This document shows positions 24,401 to 38,600 of a stretch of 64,000 bases of DNA, one piece after another (positions within the stretch are counted from its first letter, which is position 1; each line of letters begins with the position of its first letter). Below the pieces are notes generated by a model. That model did not search any database. It was not told where the DNA came from and worked only from the letters and a program-made list of their open reading frames with translations. The translations under genes were made by a program, and so were the position numbers. This DNA comes from Macrothele yani (taxonomy: Eukaryota > Arthropoda > Arachnida > Araneae > Macrothelidae), in the NCBI GenBank assembly GCA_039090855.1, contig CM077012.1, forward strand, positions 142,634,541 through 142,698,540, written 5' to 3'.

Positions 24401-27400
24401 CTCCTCTGAATCACACACATCCATGAAATGACTGAAAGCAAGGCAAGTGGGTTAGCACATTGATGTTTCCTTCCCTCAAACCACTGAACTGAAAATTTTG
24501 AACATGCTGAATTAGTGCAGAGGGACTTCACAAGAAAACAAACTGCTATATCAGACTGAACTGTGAGGAAACAGACATGATCATGAATATACAACTCTAT
24601 TACTATGTGTCCAACCAAAAATATAAAGTATGGCAAGAAAAAAATACAGTATTACTTAAAAAGTGGTATATTACTTCCATGTTGAACACATGGGAAATGA
24701 AATTAAAATTCATTGCACCTTACGAATCCTTATAAAGAGATAAAAGTGCTACAACTAAGAGATGAATGAAACCAATTTCATGATATCTTCGCTAAATATT
24801 AATTCTTTGTGACATGTTGACAGGGACTAAATATTGTTATAGGATGGCCAGATCAGTTTTGTCTTAGTGGCACACATCAGGATGTTTCCAAAATAGTCTT
24901 GTTGATCTGAGCAAGCATTTACAAAGGTGATGATACAAGCTTCCTATAAATCAATAGCTGAACAACTATTATTACTGTTTCACATGTTATAAAGTATCTT
25001 CAAGCCGAGTGCCCTAATCTTCGTTAATTCTGTTATTTTTACAAGTTTGCTGGGAGTTAAAATATAAACAATTCAATAGTTACTAATTGTCCTGAAAAAG
25101 TTGCACTTACCTAATACTGTAGCACATTTTGGAAGGCTATTGTTGGCAGATTTATTCTTCTGGTACATATCGCTGAAGTTCAGGTTCTAAAGTCCTTGAG
25201 GAGCTGGTTCGTAAAACTAAAGACATTCACAGGCATGTTTGAGCATATACAACCAGTGTCCAGAGTATGAAAAAATGAAGGTGAAGTTTAAAAGTATACC
25301 AGAGATAAAAAGATTATTTACAGTATGTATAAAATCATTAGCTTTTAGAGATGTCGTGAGTTGAAAGCCCAAACTATAACAAGTATTTGAAGTTGAAAAA
25401 GAGATTAAGAGGTTTGAATATAATTTTACCATTGAATGGAAGCCCGCCAATTTTTGCATAGGCACATAACGCTAAAAAATAACCATATTAGCTTCAGTCC
25501 ATTTTTATCACGGTCTTCATAAGTGGTACTAGGATCAAAGTCGATGCCGTGAAAAGTTGGTATACATTAAGTGCCAACTTCCATGTATCATTCTTGAACA
25601 GGTTGTTACATGTCAACAAATCTCATCTATGTTCGTATCAGCATGTACTTACGTGACTATGCAGCATTGCGCCATCTATCGGGTTGGTTGTAAAAAACAC
25701 CTGTTATGTTATTCTTTTAGTTATTCAGGTTTATATTTGTCTGTGATTCACTTTTATTATTTATTTTCTTCTTTTTCTGCTCAATCAGATATTTCCACGG
25801 GTATGGGATTTCCATTGGTGTAGATGTATTACAATTTTCTTTGTGGGTCTTTTTGATTGTAATAGCCTCTGACCAAAGAATTTGATTATGTTTTATATGT
25901 GTAGTTAGTATTTTTATATTTTCCCAATCGGGCATTAGTTCATTATTTAAGCAGTGCTGTATTTAGTGATGTTTTTACTTCTTTTTTTTTTTTTTTGTCC
26001 AATTAGCATCATGTTCATTCAAGCGAGTTTCAAGTCTTTTAGTGCTACCTATATAATATTTATCATGTTTACTATCATCTCGATTAATTGTCGGTATGTT
26101 ATGAATGCTGCCTTTTTGAAATCCCATACCCGTGGAAATATCTGATGGAGCAGGTAAAAGAAGAAAAAAAAAATAAAAATAAATCACAGACAAATATAAT
26201 CCTAAATAACTAGAAGAATAGCTTAACAATTGTTCTTTACAACCAACCCGATAGATAGATGGCGCAGCGCTGCATAGTCAACGTAGGTACACGCTGATAC
26301 GAACATAGATGAGATTTGTCGACATGTAACAACCTGTTCAAGAATGACACGTGGAAGTCGGCACGTAGTGCATACTAACTTTACACGGCATCGACTTTGA
26401 TCCTAGTACCACTGATAAAGACCGTGATAAAAACGGATTGAAACTACAGTAGCATGGCTATTTTTGATCATTATGTGCCTATGCAAAAATTGGCAGCCTT
26501 CCATTCAATGGCAAAATTATATTCAAAATCTCTTTTTCAACTTCAAATACTTGTTATAGTTTGTTTGGGCTTTCAACTCACAACGACATCTCTAAAGGCT
26601 AACAATGATTTTATACATATTGTAAATAATCTTTTTATCGCTGGTATACTTTAAACTTCACCTTCATTTTTTCATACTCTGGACCCTGGTTGTATATGCT
26701 CAAACATACCTGTGAATGTCTTTAGTTTTACGAACCAACTCCTTAAGGACTTTTCAACCTGAACTTCAGCAATATGTACCAGAAGAATAAATCTGCCAAC
26801 AATAGCCTTCCAAAACATGCTACAGTATTAGGTAAGTGCAATTTTTCCAGGACAATTCTTAACTATTGAGTTGTTTATATTTTAACTCCCAGCAAACTTG
26901 TAAAAATAGCAGAATTAACAAAGCATAGCACACTCAGCTTTATAACAGATACTTTATAACGTGTGAAACAGTAATAATAATAGTTGTTCAGCTATTGATT
27001 TATAATATAGCCACGTAAACCAATGGTCAATGTTCACTAACCAAATCATATTACAAACTTCCTATCTGTAGCTGGAATGATCATCACCCCCCCCCCAAAA
27101 AAACAGATAATCAACTCATGCAGTACAGTCTAATACAAAAGGTACTGTCCTTTTAACCATGACAGTTCAGGAAGTCTACTTCAAAATGACAACATGCATA
27201 CACAAAATAAGTACATAGTTTTTATTCCACAGAAGAGTATCTTATCCATTTTCAAGGAGAAAAAAATGCACAATATAGCACTATGGGAAAGATGTAAATG
27301 GAACTGATGACAATCCGACAAATGCACTGCTGTTGTCTCCTGGCGGGGGATAACCACAACATTTCCAACCTCCATAGTACTCTTGTGTTTAGTGAAAAGA

Positions 27401-29585
27401 ACTTACTCCTCTTCTGTTAGCACAACAGTCAGTGCAACAACTGCAGCATTTCAGGTGACCACTAGAGCATTTCAGGTGACTTCTAGAGTCACCCGAAAAC
27501 TTGCTGTTTCTATATTTCTCAGTGGTTGCCAGCACACTGCCACTGTTCGACACTTTTTCAGCATTTGCCATGGTGAAAGAAAAACAAAATACCATACAGT
27601 TCTTTGGTCCCATCCAGCTGACATGTGCCTGCTTAGTTTGAAGGTTTCACTAACACAGTTTTAAGTGTGGGGTTGAGCTATGTCATCCTTCATGTTGGTG
27701 GTATCTTTCTATGCATAAATCTTCTTGGAAACATTCTCTCTTAACAAAGCAGCCCTTACAGTGTGTGTCAGTCTGAAGCCAGACTTCCTTTGTCTCAAAA
27801 GTGTCCCTGAAACTCCCAAATGGAGCATCTCACATTTACATGAATATTCCCTTTGTAACACAACCTCTACAATAAATATTTATCCTGAATATTATTTCCT
27901 TAAGATTACCTTCCTGTAGATCAAAAATTTCTCTCATAATCCTAATATTTGTTCTCATAATGTTCACTCCATTTTGCATTGTTTTATACCATAAATGTTT
28001 GGCAGTTCGGCTTGAATATAATGAAAGCTAGAAGAGAGACAATTTCTCCCATAATCATATAGTTATTTCTGCGAGATGTTTCTTCTGTTGAGTGTCATTT
28101 CTCCTATTAATGTTTGTATTTTAGTACGAAAAAGGAAATTAGTTAATTTACTTCACATTTAGCACGTTGAAAAATATCAATGAATCCATATTATGTGCTT
28201 TGCTACAGGAATGCTGCTGTTAATCTTGGTGAAGCTAGGCTTAATTTGACTAATGTTGATTTCTTTCAAGTGGTGTGAAATACACAGTTATAATGAACAT
28301 ATTCATGAAAAAGCACATTAAGATTTAATTGTGCTGTGAAACCCCTAAATATTTTTGACTGACTAAAATTTTGAGCATTTAGACAGAGTAAATAACAAAT
28401 TTAGGAGTAAGAGCTCAGAAATTTACCATATAATAGAGGGATATCCTATTAAGATATATATGTGTGTAAAACATGTATAAATGAATGAAATTACATTCAA
28501 AAATCAAGACTGATAAGAAAAATATGGGTATAGTGCTAATCCTCTTACTAATAAAGGTAACTTGATCACGCTAGTTACGTTAACTGAAAACTTTTACAAA
28601 AAGTTCGTAAGTTGGAAGCTTTCGACCTTATCCTGGGTCTTCATCACGCCAATGGAGGACTAAGATTGTTGCCAGATTCTACATTTGAATTTTTCCTATT
28701 TTTGTTGCCAAAACTTAGAATTGATCTCCAGATCAACGGAATGTAGAGAGGAGATTCGGAGTTGCAAGTCATTGAGTTGAAAATAATTTCTATGCTTTCA
28801 CGGTAACGGAGGGCAAAACGATTGTCAAAAGAAGCAATTCGTTTTGCTTCGTTCCAGTGGGGAACTGCAGATGTGTCTTCCATTGTCAAAATAGACAAGG
28901 CAGTATTAGGATTGGCTTTCGAAACATCTTTTCTATGTTCTAAAATTCTATGGTTAATGCTCCTGTATGTGCTTCCAATGTATAAGTTATCCCCAGTCTT
29001 ACGAACTTTTTGTAAAAGTTTTCAGTTAACGTAACTAGCGTGATCAAGTTACCTTTATTTGTTAATATTGTTACGTGTTTTGCCCATAATCGTCATGTTT
29101 CAAAAAATCCTCTTACTGTTTAAAGTGAAAGTAGGAGGGTTTTAGAGTGAAACATTTTTCATCTTGGCAGTGCCTCCTAGGTTTCATCTGGATAAGTGAA
29201 TTACCTCTTCTGTATTTATCCAGGGAATAAAAAGAGGGGAGCAACTGAAAGTTTCACTACATCAGCTCTAAAAGTTGATCTAGCTTGTCTTTCACGTAAG
29301 ATATTTGCACAGTTTCTACTGTGGTTGCTACTCACATGGATTTTCGAAAGCCTTTTGAGTGTCTCAACAAATCAAATTTCATTGTGTGGTATGTAGCTGA
29401 TTGTGAGTCACAATCAGCCACACAGACCAAATGCTGGATGTAAGGGTCCAGTACAATGTTAATGAAATCCCATTGAGGCATAATGCCCTGCACCTCTAGA
29501 GATCTCTAGGCATAAGCCAACCTATTCTACCTTACCTATAAGATAGGACAGGTTGGCTTTCCTACCTTATATACTTGTATGTATG

Positions 29586-29622
<37 letters not shown>

Positions 29623-32611
29623 TCATCATCATTGTCAACCATTATCAATCCACTGCTGGACAAAGGTCTCCCCAAGTTTCCTCCACAACGGTCTGTCTTG
29701 TGCCAGTCTCCTCCATGTCACTCCCGCATACTTTCGAATTTCATCCACCCATCTTCCATGTGGTCTTCTTCTGGGTCTTTTCCTGTTCCTTGGAATCCAA
29801 TCTAAAATTTCGGCTGTCCATCGATGGTCTGTTCTTCTGGCAGTATGTCCAGCCCATTGCCATTTCAGGGATTTAACTCTGATCATGATGTCTTCCACTC
29901 TTGTCATTTTTCGGATCCACATGTTCCTCTTGTTATCTCTCCTGGTTACACCAAGCATGCACCTCTCCATGCGGCTTTGAGTTGTCTGCAGCCTTTGTAT
30001 GTCTCTTTTAGCTAAGGTCCACGTCTCTGCACCATACGTAAGCACTGGAAGGATGCATTGATCAAACACTTTTCTTTTAAGACATAATGGCATATTGCTC
30101 TTGAAAATTATGCTGTTTCTTCCAAAAGCTCTCCAGGCAAGTTTTGTACACCGATTAATTTCTTCACCAATGTGACCCTCACTTGATATCTGCTGTCCAA
30201 GATAAACGTATGTGTCTGTTATCTCCAGCTTTTCTCCATCAATCGATAAATCTTCATTTCTTGTAAAAGCATTGAACATCACTTTTGTCTTCTGAAAGTT
30301 CATTTTTAATCCCACTTCTTTACTCTTGTCAGCAAGTTCCTGGATCATACTCTGTAGCTCTGACGGGGTAGTTGCAAAAATGACTATGTCATCAGCAAAA
30401 CGAAGGTGGGTTAGATAATCTCCATTAATCTTTATCCCTTTGTTTTCCCAGTTCAGTGATTGAAAGACATTTTCTAATGTAGCATTAAAGAGCTTCGGAG
30501 ATATGGTGTCACCTTGTCTCACTCCTTTTCCAATTTTTATGTGTGTTGTATTTTCAAACAGCCGAATCTTTGCACTTGCATTTTCATAGATGTTACTAAT
30601 AATATTAATGTATGCATCTTCAATACCGCAGGATTTCAGAGCCATTGCAACTGCTGATGGTTTCACCGAATCAAAGGCTTTTTCATAATCGATAAAAGCC
30701 ATGCACAATGGAAGTTCATATTCCCTCGCTCTTTCAATTAGTTCTCTCAGTACGTGAATATGATCTATTGTGCTGTAGCCACTCCTGAATCCAGCTTGTT
30801 CTCTCGGTTGAGCCATGTCCAGCGTCACCTTCAAGCGGTGTGAAAGAACTTTAGTGAAGATTTTATAAACCACTGATAGGAGGCTGATAGGTCTGTAGTT
30901 CCTGAGATCCTCAATGTCACTTTTTTTATGTAGCAAGATCATTGTAGCGTTGTTCCAATCCTCAGGAATTTTCCCTTCACTAAGGCATCGAGTGAAAATT
31001 TGGGCGAGTACTGTTTCGATTTCTCCACTTGCTTCTTGTATGATGTCTACAGTAATTCCATCTTCTCCTGGAGCTTTTCCCCGCTTCATGTTCTTGATTG
31101 CATGTGCAATTTCTGCTGGAAGGACTGGAAGAACTCTGGTACTGGTACCTTTCATGATGTCTGGAGTACATGTATCATCCCTTTCATATAATTTGGAGTA
31201 GAAATCTTTCACTCTTGTCAAAATTTCGCCTCTATTTCTTGTTACAGAACCATCTTCTTTTCTCAGTGCCATAATCTGTTTTTTTCCCTTACTGAGATGT
31301 CCCTTTGCTATCTTTAGGCTTTGGTTGTTTTCAATTGCCTTCCTTACTAGTTCACAGTTGAATTTCCTTACGTCTTCAGTGATATTTTTTCGTACTGTCT
31401 TGCATAGCTCTATATATTCCACTTTGGAAGTCACATCTTGTTTAGTTGTCCTCATCTCTCTTCTTTTTGCATCAACATTTTGGTTTTTCCTGATACTTTG
31501 TTCACATACAATTTGTTCTTAGACCCAGCTAATTTTGTTGCTGTTTCCATAAGAGCTTTGGTTACTTTTCTGTTAACTTCAGAAATGTCCATTTCTTCCG
31601 ATGTTAGGCCTTCTAAAGCAGAGAATCTGTTCTTCAGTTCCACTTTGAAGGTATTATGGTGTTTTTTAAGGTTAGTTATGTCAATACATTTTTTTTGTCT
31701 TATGAGCTTGCTACGTTCGAGTCTAGTGTTGAGGTGCATCTTACATCTCACCAATCTATGGTCACTGCCTGTGTTGAACTTGTTTAGCACACTGCAGTCT
31801 TCTATGACGAATTTTTTGTTACACATAATAAAATCAATTTCACTTGTCCCATTTGGATGTCTCCATGTCCATTTCCTGTGTGGCTTTTTCTTGAAAAAGG
31901 AGTTCAAGATGAAAAACCCTTCTGCCTCTGCAAACTCAATGAGAGTATTTCCACGCAGGTTTCTGTTGCCGTGACCGAATTTACCTACTGAAGTTTCATT
32001 CTGTTGCTGTTGCCCTATTTTTGCATTGAAATCTCCCATAATTATCTTCAAGTGCTGCTTACCTTTATTATTTAGATCACAAATTTCCTCATAAAATTCT
32101 TCAATTTCTTCTTCAGGATGACTTGTGGTGGGTGCATAAGTTTGAATAATCTGAGCCTGGTATCTTCTCGAGAGTTGGATAACGAGTCGTGCAGCTCTGT
32201 CAGAGGAACTTTCAACTTCTACAACTTTATCTTTCAGTTTCTTGTTTATTATAAATCCAACACCACTAGTTCTACCAGTATCTGTCCCACGATAGTAGAA
32301 GAGATGTCCACTTTTCAGTACGATGAGATCTTCTCCTTTTCTCCTTACCTCACTTAGCCCGACGATGTCCCACTTGATCCTTTGTAGTTCCTCTTCCAAT
32401 TCAAGAAGCCTTGAATCAGAAGATAGGGAGCGTCCGTTATACGTAGCCAAGGTCAGCATCAGATGGCAGCCTAGTCCGGTCCTCCGGTGATTCTTAGCAC
32501 CCTCTGCCTTCATGTCGCACTGGCCGCTGCCTTGGCCAGGTACATTCGAGCTGCCGGAGACTGAGGGCCAAGATTTAAGTTGTGGAGTCATTTTGGAGGG
32601 GTTTGTCCATA

Positions 32612-32642
<31 letters not shown>

Positions 32643-35600
32643 TGTGGGATAGCATTTCCTCTAATCCCGATGGTATAGTTATACCGCTATTGGCGGTCGT
32701 CAGAGCCCCTTTAGTGGGAACAGGATGTACCACGAGAAGGCGGGGTTGACATTTGTCAAGGAGAGGCTGTGATGTTACGCATCACCTGACCTTATATCCC
32801 ATATATATATAGGTAAGGTTAATAACTCCTGCAAGAGGCACAGAAATTATTTCTGATGATGCTGGTCATCAGAAATTAAATTAACTCCTGTGCTTTCTAC
32901 TGGAGTTTTGATATGCATCTTTCCAGACAGCAGTAAAGTAAATCCCCCCAAAAAATATTTTGATGTAATGGAAATGAATTGTTCAATTGTAATCAAAGCC
33001 CTAGCTGAAATCTGATTTTTGAATGCTGTCCCATGAAGTGATGCAACAATAGTTAATTTCATTTTTACTCAACAATATATTTTACTAAACTATCATTTTC
33101 ACATCACCTTTTACACAAATGTAACAATATCTCATTGCAGTCTACATAAATTACGAGAACCTGATGCTAACTGTGATAAAAGCCATTACAAAACTGCATT
33201 TTGATGCTATTAATCTTTCACGACAGTAATAACTTATGCGTCATAGCGAAATGTGGTTCCCTCTCGACTCCCACAAGGGGATTTACCTGCTATTGACGAG
33301 AGCTTTAAAATGGCATATAACATGATGGGGTGTAACCTGTAGGTATCCTAGGCCAAAAGTTACCAATCCCCCTCACTAACATACTTGCAATTCAGCTTTT
33401 CTTTCAATTTTGAGGTCAGATTTTAGCTTGCGCATGCACAGGTGGACTTTCATAGCTACATCACATTTAATCAGAGCCATGGTCATTGCTTATGTTTGTC
33501 TAAATCTGAATAACATATAATAATAAAATATTGTTTTTGAAAAACTAAACAGTTGAAATATTTACAATTGCCACTGCCATAGTTTAGTAAATATTTACTT
33601 TTATGTGACTCACATATATCCTTTCATTGGTTTTATGATAATAACATTCACCTACTTAAGTACTGCTCAATGTCAGGAATTAGTATTGTGTGTTATGATT
33701 TAATTCCACTTAGTATGTACCAAACTGTGGCTGGGTGTAGTTGTGAGTGACGTGAATAAATGCAATGTGTTTTATGTAATAATCAGTCATTTATTTCACA
33801 CCCACAAAGATTTTGGCATGCAAAAGATGCATAGCATAAATTATCTACAAAAAGTACCAGGGTACTCTCTCAATTTTTTTCAAATGGAGAGCGATAAGTT
33901 TCTTCAAGTGTTTATCTCCAAATCTCATTCCTAATGCCATGATTAATCTTGCATAACTTAATCTGTTACCCTTGGACAATGTCTGCAGAACATTAGCAGC
34001 TGGACTTCACAGGGATGCTGTCAACATGCATGCCTTTTCATATTTACACCACTGATTTTCTAAAGCTACCATTTCAAGTTATGTCTTGCACAGAGGTGAC
34101 TTTAAATCTTCTGGGGCCCTAGGCGCTAAAAGATTCAGCCCCCCCCTCTTATCGCCTCAGAAACGTTCTTCCGTCAGATTAAAAAAAAATAAAGTCAAGA
34201 GAAAAGTTTTTACCTCTTTTAAAATGCCATTCTATCTTTCTATTATTAGAACATTTTGTAAGAAATAGTGCGAATGTAATTACTTTTGTCTGTCCGTGCA
34301 TGTCGAACCCTTTTTTGTTTTTAGAGATATTTCAAAAGTTATTTTTGCTGCTAATAGGAAATCAAAGGATATTAAACTTGGCTCTTTAAATACCTCATAT
34401 ACTTCAGGAATTTACCCTAAGGACTGTCAAAGTCGAAAATTCAAAAAATTGAAGTTGTGTTGTGAAGAAACTATTCAACTATATATAAAAGGAAGGCTAA
34501 ATGAGTTTCACTGTTCCTTTCTAAACAAGTACATTGATAAGAACTCGAAAATTTGGAGTATCAACAACATCAAGAAAAATACAATGTTACTAATAAACAC
34601 ACCGGACAAAAAAATTAGTCACCCCTAGCAGACATTTGAACATTCATTTGCAGCCACTCATGCGTCAATTGGTCTTGAAGTTCCGCCAGAGTATGTGGGT
34701 GTCTATTCTGGTGTTTCACCTTTTGTTCCAAATGATCCCACAAATTTTCAATAGGATTTAAATCTGGCGATTTGGCAGGCCATTCGAGGTGAGATAGTGC
34801 TACTGATTGTTTGTAGTGCCACTCAGACACAGTTTCAGCCCTATGCACACGGCAATTGTCGTCTTGGAAGACAGGAGTGGCAACGTGATGCTGCTCCTGG
34901 AGATGTAGGGAAAAGGGCAACACTTTGTCATTCAGAATATGGAGGTACGCATGCTGGTTCAAATTCATCACTGCAACAAGAGAGCCCATTTCGTGGTATG
35001 AAAAACATCCCAAAAACATCGCAGAACCCTCCAGCTTGAATAGCACCTTCAACACAATTAGGATTAAAGGCTTCATTGGGTCTGCAATGCACTAGTCACC
35101 TCCCATCATGGGTGTATAAACAAAAACAAGACTCATCAGACCAAATTACTTGTTCCCAATCCTCTACAGCAAAGTTTTGGTGCCTCTGAGCCCGTTGATA
35201 ACGTGCGACTTAGTGACATGCTGTTAAAAGAGGCCTCTTCCGTGGTACTCTGCTCCAGATGTCCATTGCATGCAGTTCTCATCATGTCTTTTCGGAAATT
35301 GGTTGGAGTGGACTTTCATTGACTGTTTGGAGCAACCGTTACCTGGTTTGAAACCGATTTGCACTTACTAGGCATGAAACATGGCGGCGGTCCCTGTTGG
35401 TGAGAATCATTTTCCAGCCACAGTTACATCACCGATTTTCAGTTGACTGCAGACTACACCCCTGTGTATATACTCGCTGGATAGTACGCTTCGACACACC
35501 AACAAATTGGGCAACTTGATTCACTTTGTGTCCGTGGGCACGTCCAAACATGATGGCTTGTTTTGCCACTCAGGCATATGCCTTACAATCCATATTGCAG

Positions 35601-38600
35601 ACTAAATTCAGCACACACGTTGCTCTTCAACACTGCATGAGACAGAAATGATCCTGTAAACCATGTGAGTGCTATTTATCTCCCAAGAATGCTATCATGG
35701 CACCCTCTGTGCACCAGGTAACTTCCTACTTTCATTTCTGTTAGGGGGTAACTTATTTTTTGTCCGGTGTGTGTGCTTATCAGAAAGCAAAATATCAATT
35801 GATAATAAAAATAAAGTAGTCGCTTTAAGGATTGATTTGTTCCGGCCCGTGAAAACCAAAACAAAACTTGTAATCCAATTAAATATCTTCGGGGCCTCTC
35901 ACGCTCTGGAGCCCTAAGCGCGTGTCTAGTGCGCCTAGTTGTAAATCCACCCCTGGTCTTATAGGCACTCCAACTAGTTTTCTTAGAGAGAGGGCTCCAT
36001 TTTACTCCAGCTGGTCTGGTTAAGTCTTTGTCAAAAGCTGACAGTGATCAGAACTACCCCATGTGAATTTTGCTATCAAGAGATTCACTTTCTCTTGTAG
36101 GTCTCAAAATAAAACGCTGTCTACTGTTCCTTAATTTTCCAGCTCTGTTGCAAAATGCTCCTTGACACTTTGCACTGAATAGGAAGTTCATTGTGCAATG
36201 TGGCACATGCCGCATACAATGCAGTGCATTGATCACACACTTTGTCAATTTTAGAGAGAATTTTCTTCATAATATACTTGTTTTGTAAAAGCTTTCTTTT
36301 ATGAGTGTTTTGATTTTGGGTTATAAAGAACTGTAATAATTATGAAAGTGGATGGCATCAATGAACCATCAAAAAATTTAACAGATGGAATAAAATTTAC
36401 TAAAAATTTTTGGCTTTTACTATTTTTGTATTTTTACATTCCAAAATTGGCAATAGTCAAACTCATGGTAATCAGGTGACACAAACTTAAGTGCAGTTCC
36501 TGAAGCTTTCTACAGCTTCGGCTTCGAAAGAAACCCCCAAAAAAACTACAATTATGGCAAAATTCACCATGAATGTTATCTAATCATTTTTAATAGTAGA
36601 AGTGAAATATGTAGGTGGTTCAAAGTTGACCTGGACCTTTTTTCCTTTTGTACAAAAGAAATGAATAGGAATGCACCAGGGGTGTAGGCAGGATTTTGCC
36701 TTGGGGGGGGGGGGGGTCCAACATCTACTAGTTCAAAAGCAGAACCAGAAATTATATATATATATATGTGTGTGTATATCGGTGTCCAAAAGTTTAGTAA
36801 CAGAACAACCCGTGGCAGGTCATTGCTTAAACGTTTCAGTGTTTACAGTATTAGTATAAGGAACAGTTATACCAATACCCTTTTGGGTTGGATTCTTACA
36901 TATACACAAATCATAATATGAAAAGAAAAAAATTCGCTAGATTAGAATATTTTGATACTGCCTGAATTTGAAATACCAGACAGAGCTGTTGAGCCAAAAG
37001 TATGACTTCTAATATAACATTAATATGCAGTAATTAAAAAATGGATCTTAAGAACTGTAAAATTAAGGATAATTACTTTCTTAATCATACCTGGTTCCTA
37101 TTATTACAATTTGAATCTGAGTCTCTTGCTTTTCTCTGATAAGTCAGTGATAACTTCATCTGCACTAAGGGATATACAGTATCTCTGTGTACATATAACA
37201 TTGCTAAACCATTTAATCTGTCTTCAGAGGTAGTGCTACGCAAGTACGATTTTATTCTCCGAAGGGTTGAGAAAGACAGTTCCACAGAGCTTGTTGATAC
37301 TGGCAAAACACATAAAATCTTCACAGTTTATGTACATTAGGATACATTGCAATATTGCATTGTTTGAAAACATCAGTTGCATTGCGTAACTCTGCATTTT
37401 CTATAAGGTTACTTAGGCATCTTCTCCATAGCAGTATTTCGGCTTTCACAGTTTTGCTGTCATCCAGCTCACTTGAATAAAAATGCAGTGTTTCTTCTAA
37501 GTCATTCTCGTTGATAGATAAGAAATCGTGAAAAGGCAGTAAACACTGAAAGCCTTTAATAGTGGCTTTATGCATTAGAAATCTTCGATCGATTTCTTGC
37601 ATGAATGAATCTAAAAATGGCAAGAATACAGAGATTCTGTAGTAATCTTCAGCAGAATCTGTTTCTACGTTGAAACGATTCATTTCTTATCTGTTTCTAC
37701 GTTGTATGATTCAATTAATCAAGTTTTGCTGATGACAGCAAAACTTGATTAATTTAAAAATTGAAATTACTAGATTTTGATGTCAAAATCTAGTAATTTC
37801 AATTTTTAAATTCTTGAAATATTTTTTTTTTTAATTTGTAACAGGATTTTTTCTCACTGACTGTATTTCATGTTTTAAATCCTCTGCAAGATTTATAGCT
37901 TTAACTATATCTATATTTTCTTTCTGTAATGCTTTGCACAGTAAAATTGAGTACTAAAAAACCACATCAATGACAAGAACTCTAATGTTGAATTCTACAT
38001 CTTTTATCTCCAACGAAATCTGCATGGCTTTTGATGATGTTTCGCTGTCATTCCAGGAACTTCTAAAGCATTTGAGACTGCCGGCTGAAGCTCCAAAGAA
38101 GTGCTAACGGAATCATGTCTATCTGCCCATCTTTGTTGGGCATAAACGCTTTAGTTTCTCCTTTCTGGAATCTGGAAGTATATTTTTTACCTTTGTTTGT
38201 AAGAATGGCTGATGTTTAGGGGTATTGAAAATTTCATAAACGTTTTCTACTGTACCCATGGCATTGTATTCGCCTTGAACCTTACATCGCCCAGAAATGG
38301 CTAAATTTAAGCTGTGTGAGCTACAATGAACAAACATAGCAGACCGGAATTTTTCTTTCATGACTGCTTGAGCACCATTGAATTTTCCTGCCATTGCTGA
38401 TGCTCCATCATAGCCCTGACCCCGTAGGTATTTGGTTTCTTGGATTGGATTGGAGGTTTAACGACCACCGTGAGCAACTCACTGGGCTATAAGCAGCCGC
38501 CCGTCCCAAATTTAGGGTAACTGGTTCCAGGGAAGAAAGAGAGCCAGTGCCATAAAACAAACATCTACGCCTCACCCTGGATTCGAACCCGGAACCCTTT

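Larger units (their letters stand above)
29621..32803 (-). mobile_element. RTE-clade LINE, essentially full length (copy 1)
   Basis: The minus-strand element runs from a 5' UTR (32803-32592) through endonuclease and reverse transcriptase to a TGATGATGATG-type 3' tail, which is characteristic of RTE elements. Two more copies (47303-48829 and 53650-56898) share its sequence closely. Both of its ends abut TA runs. The coding region is split by a single missing base near 31463. Confidence 0.9.

Noticed and set aside
29553..30015. Several plus-strand frames over the RTE 3' end (also at 47385 and 53604)
   Set aside because: They are antisense shadows of the reverse transcriptase C-terminal region and recur because the LINE recurs.
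31452..32591. Endonuclease ORF as host gene CFDP2
   Set aside because: Such RTE endonucleases are often labelled that way, but the adjoining reverse transcriptase, 3' tail and two further copies show it is a LINE.
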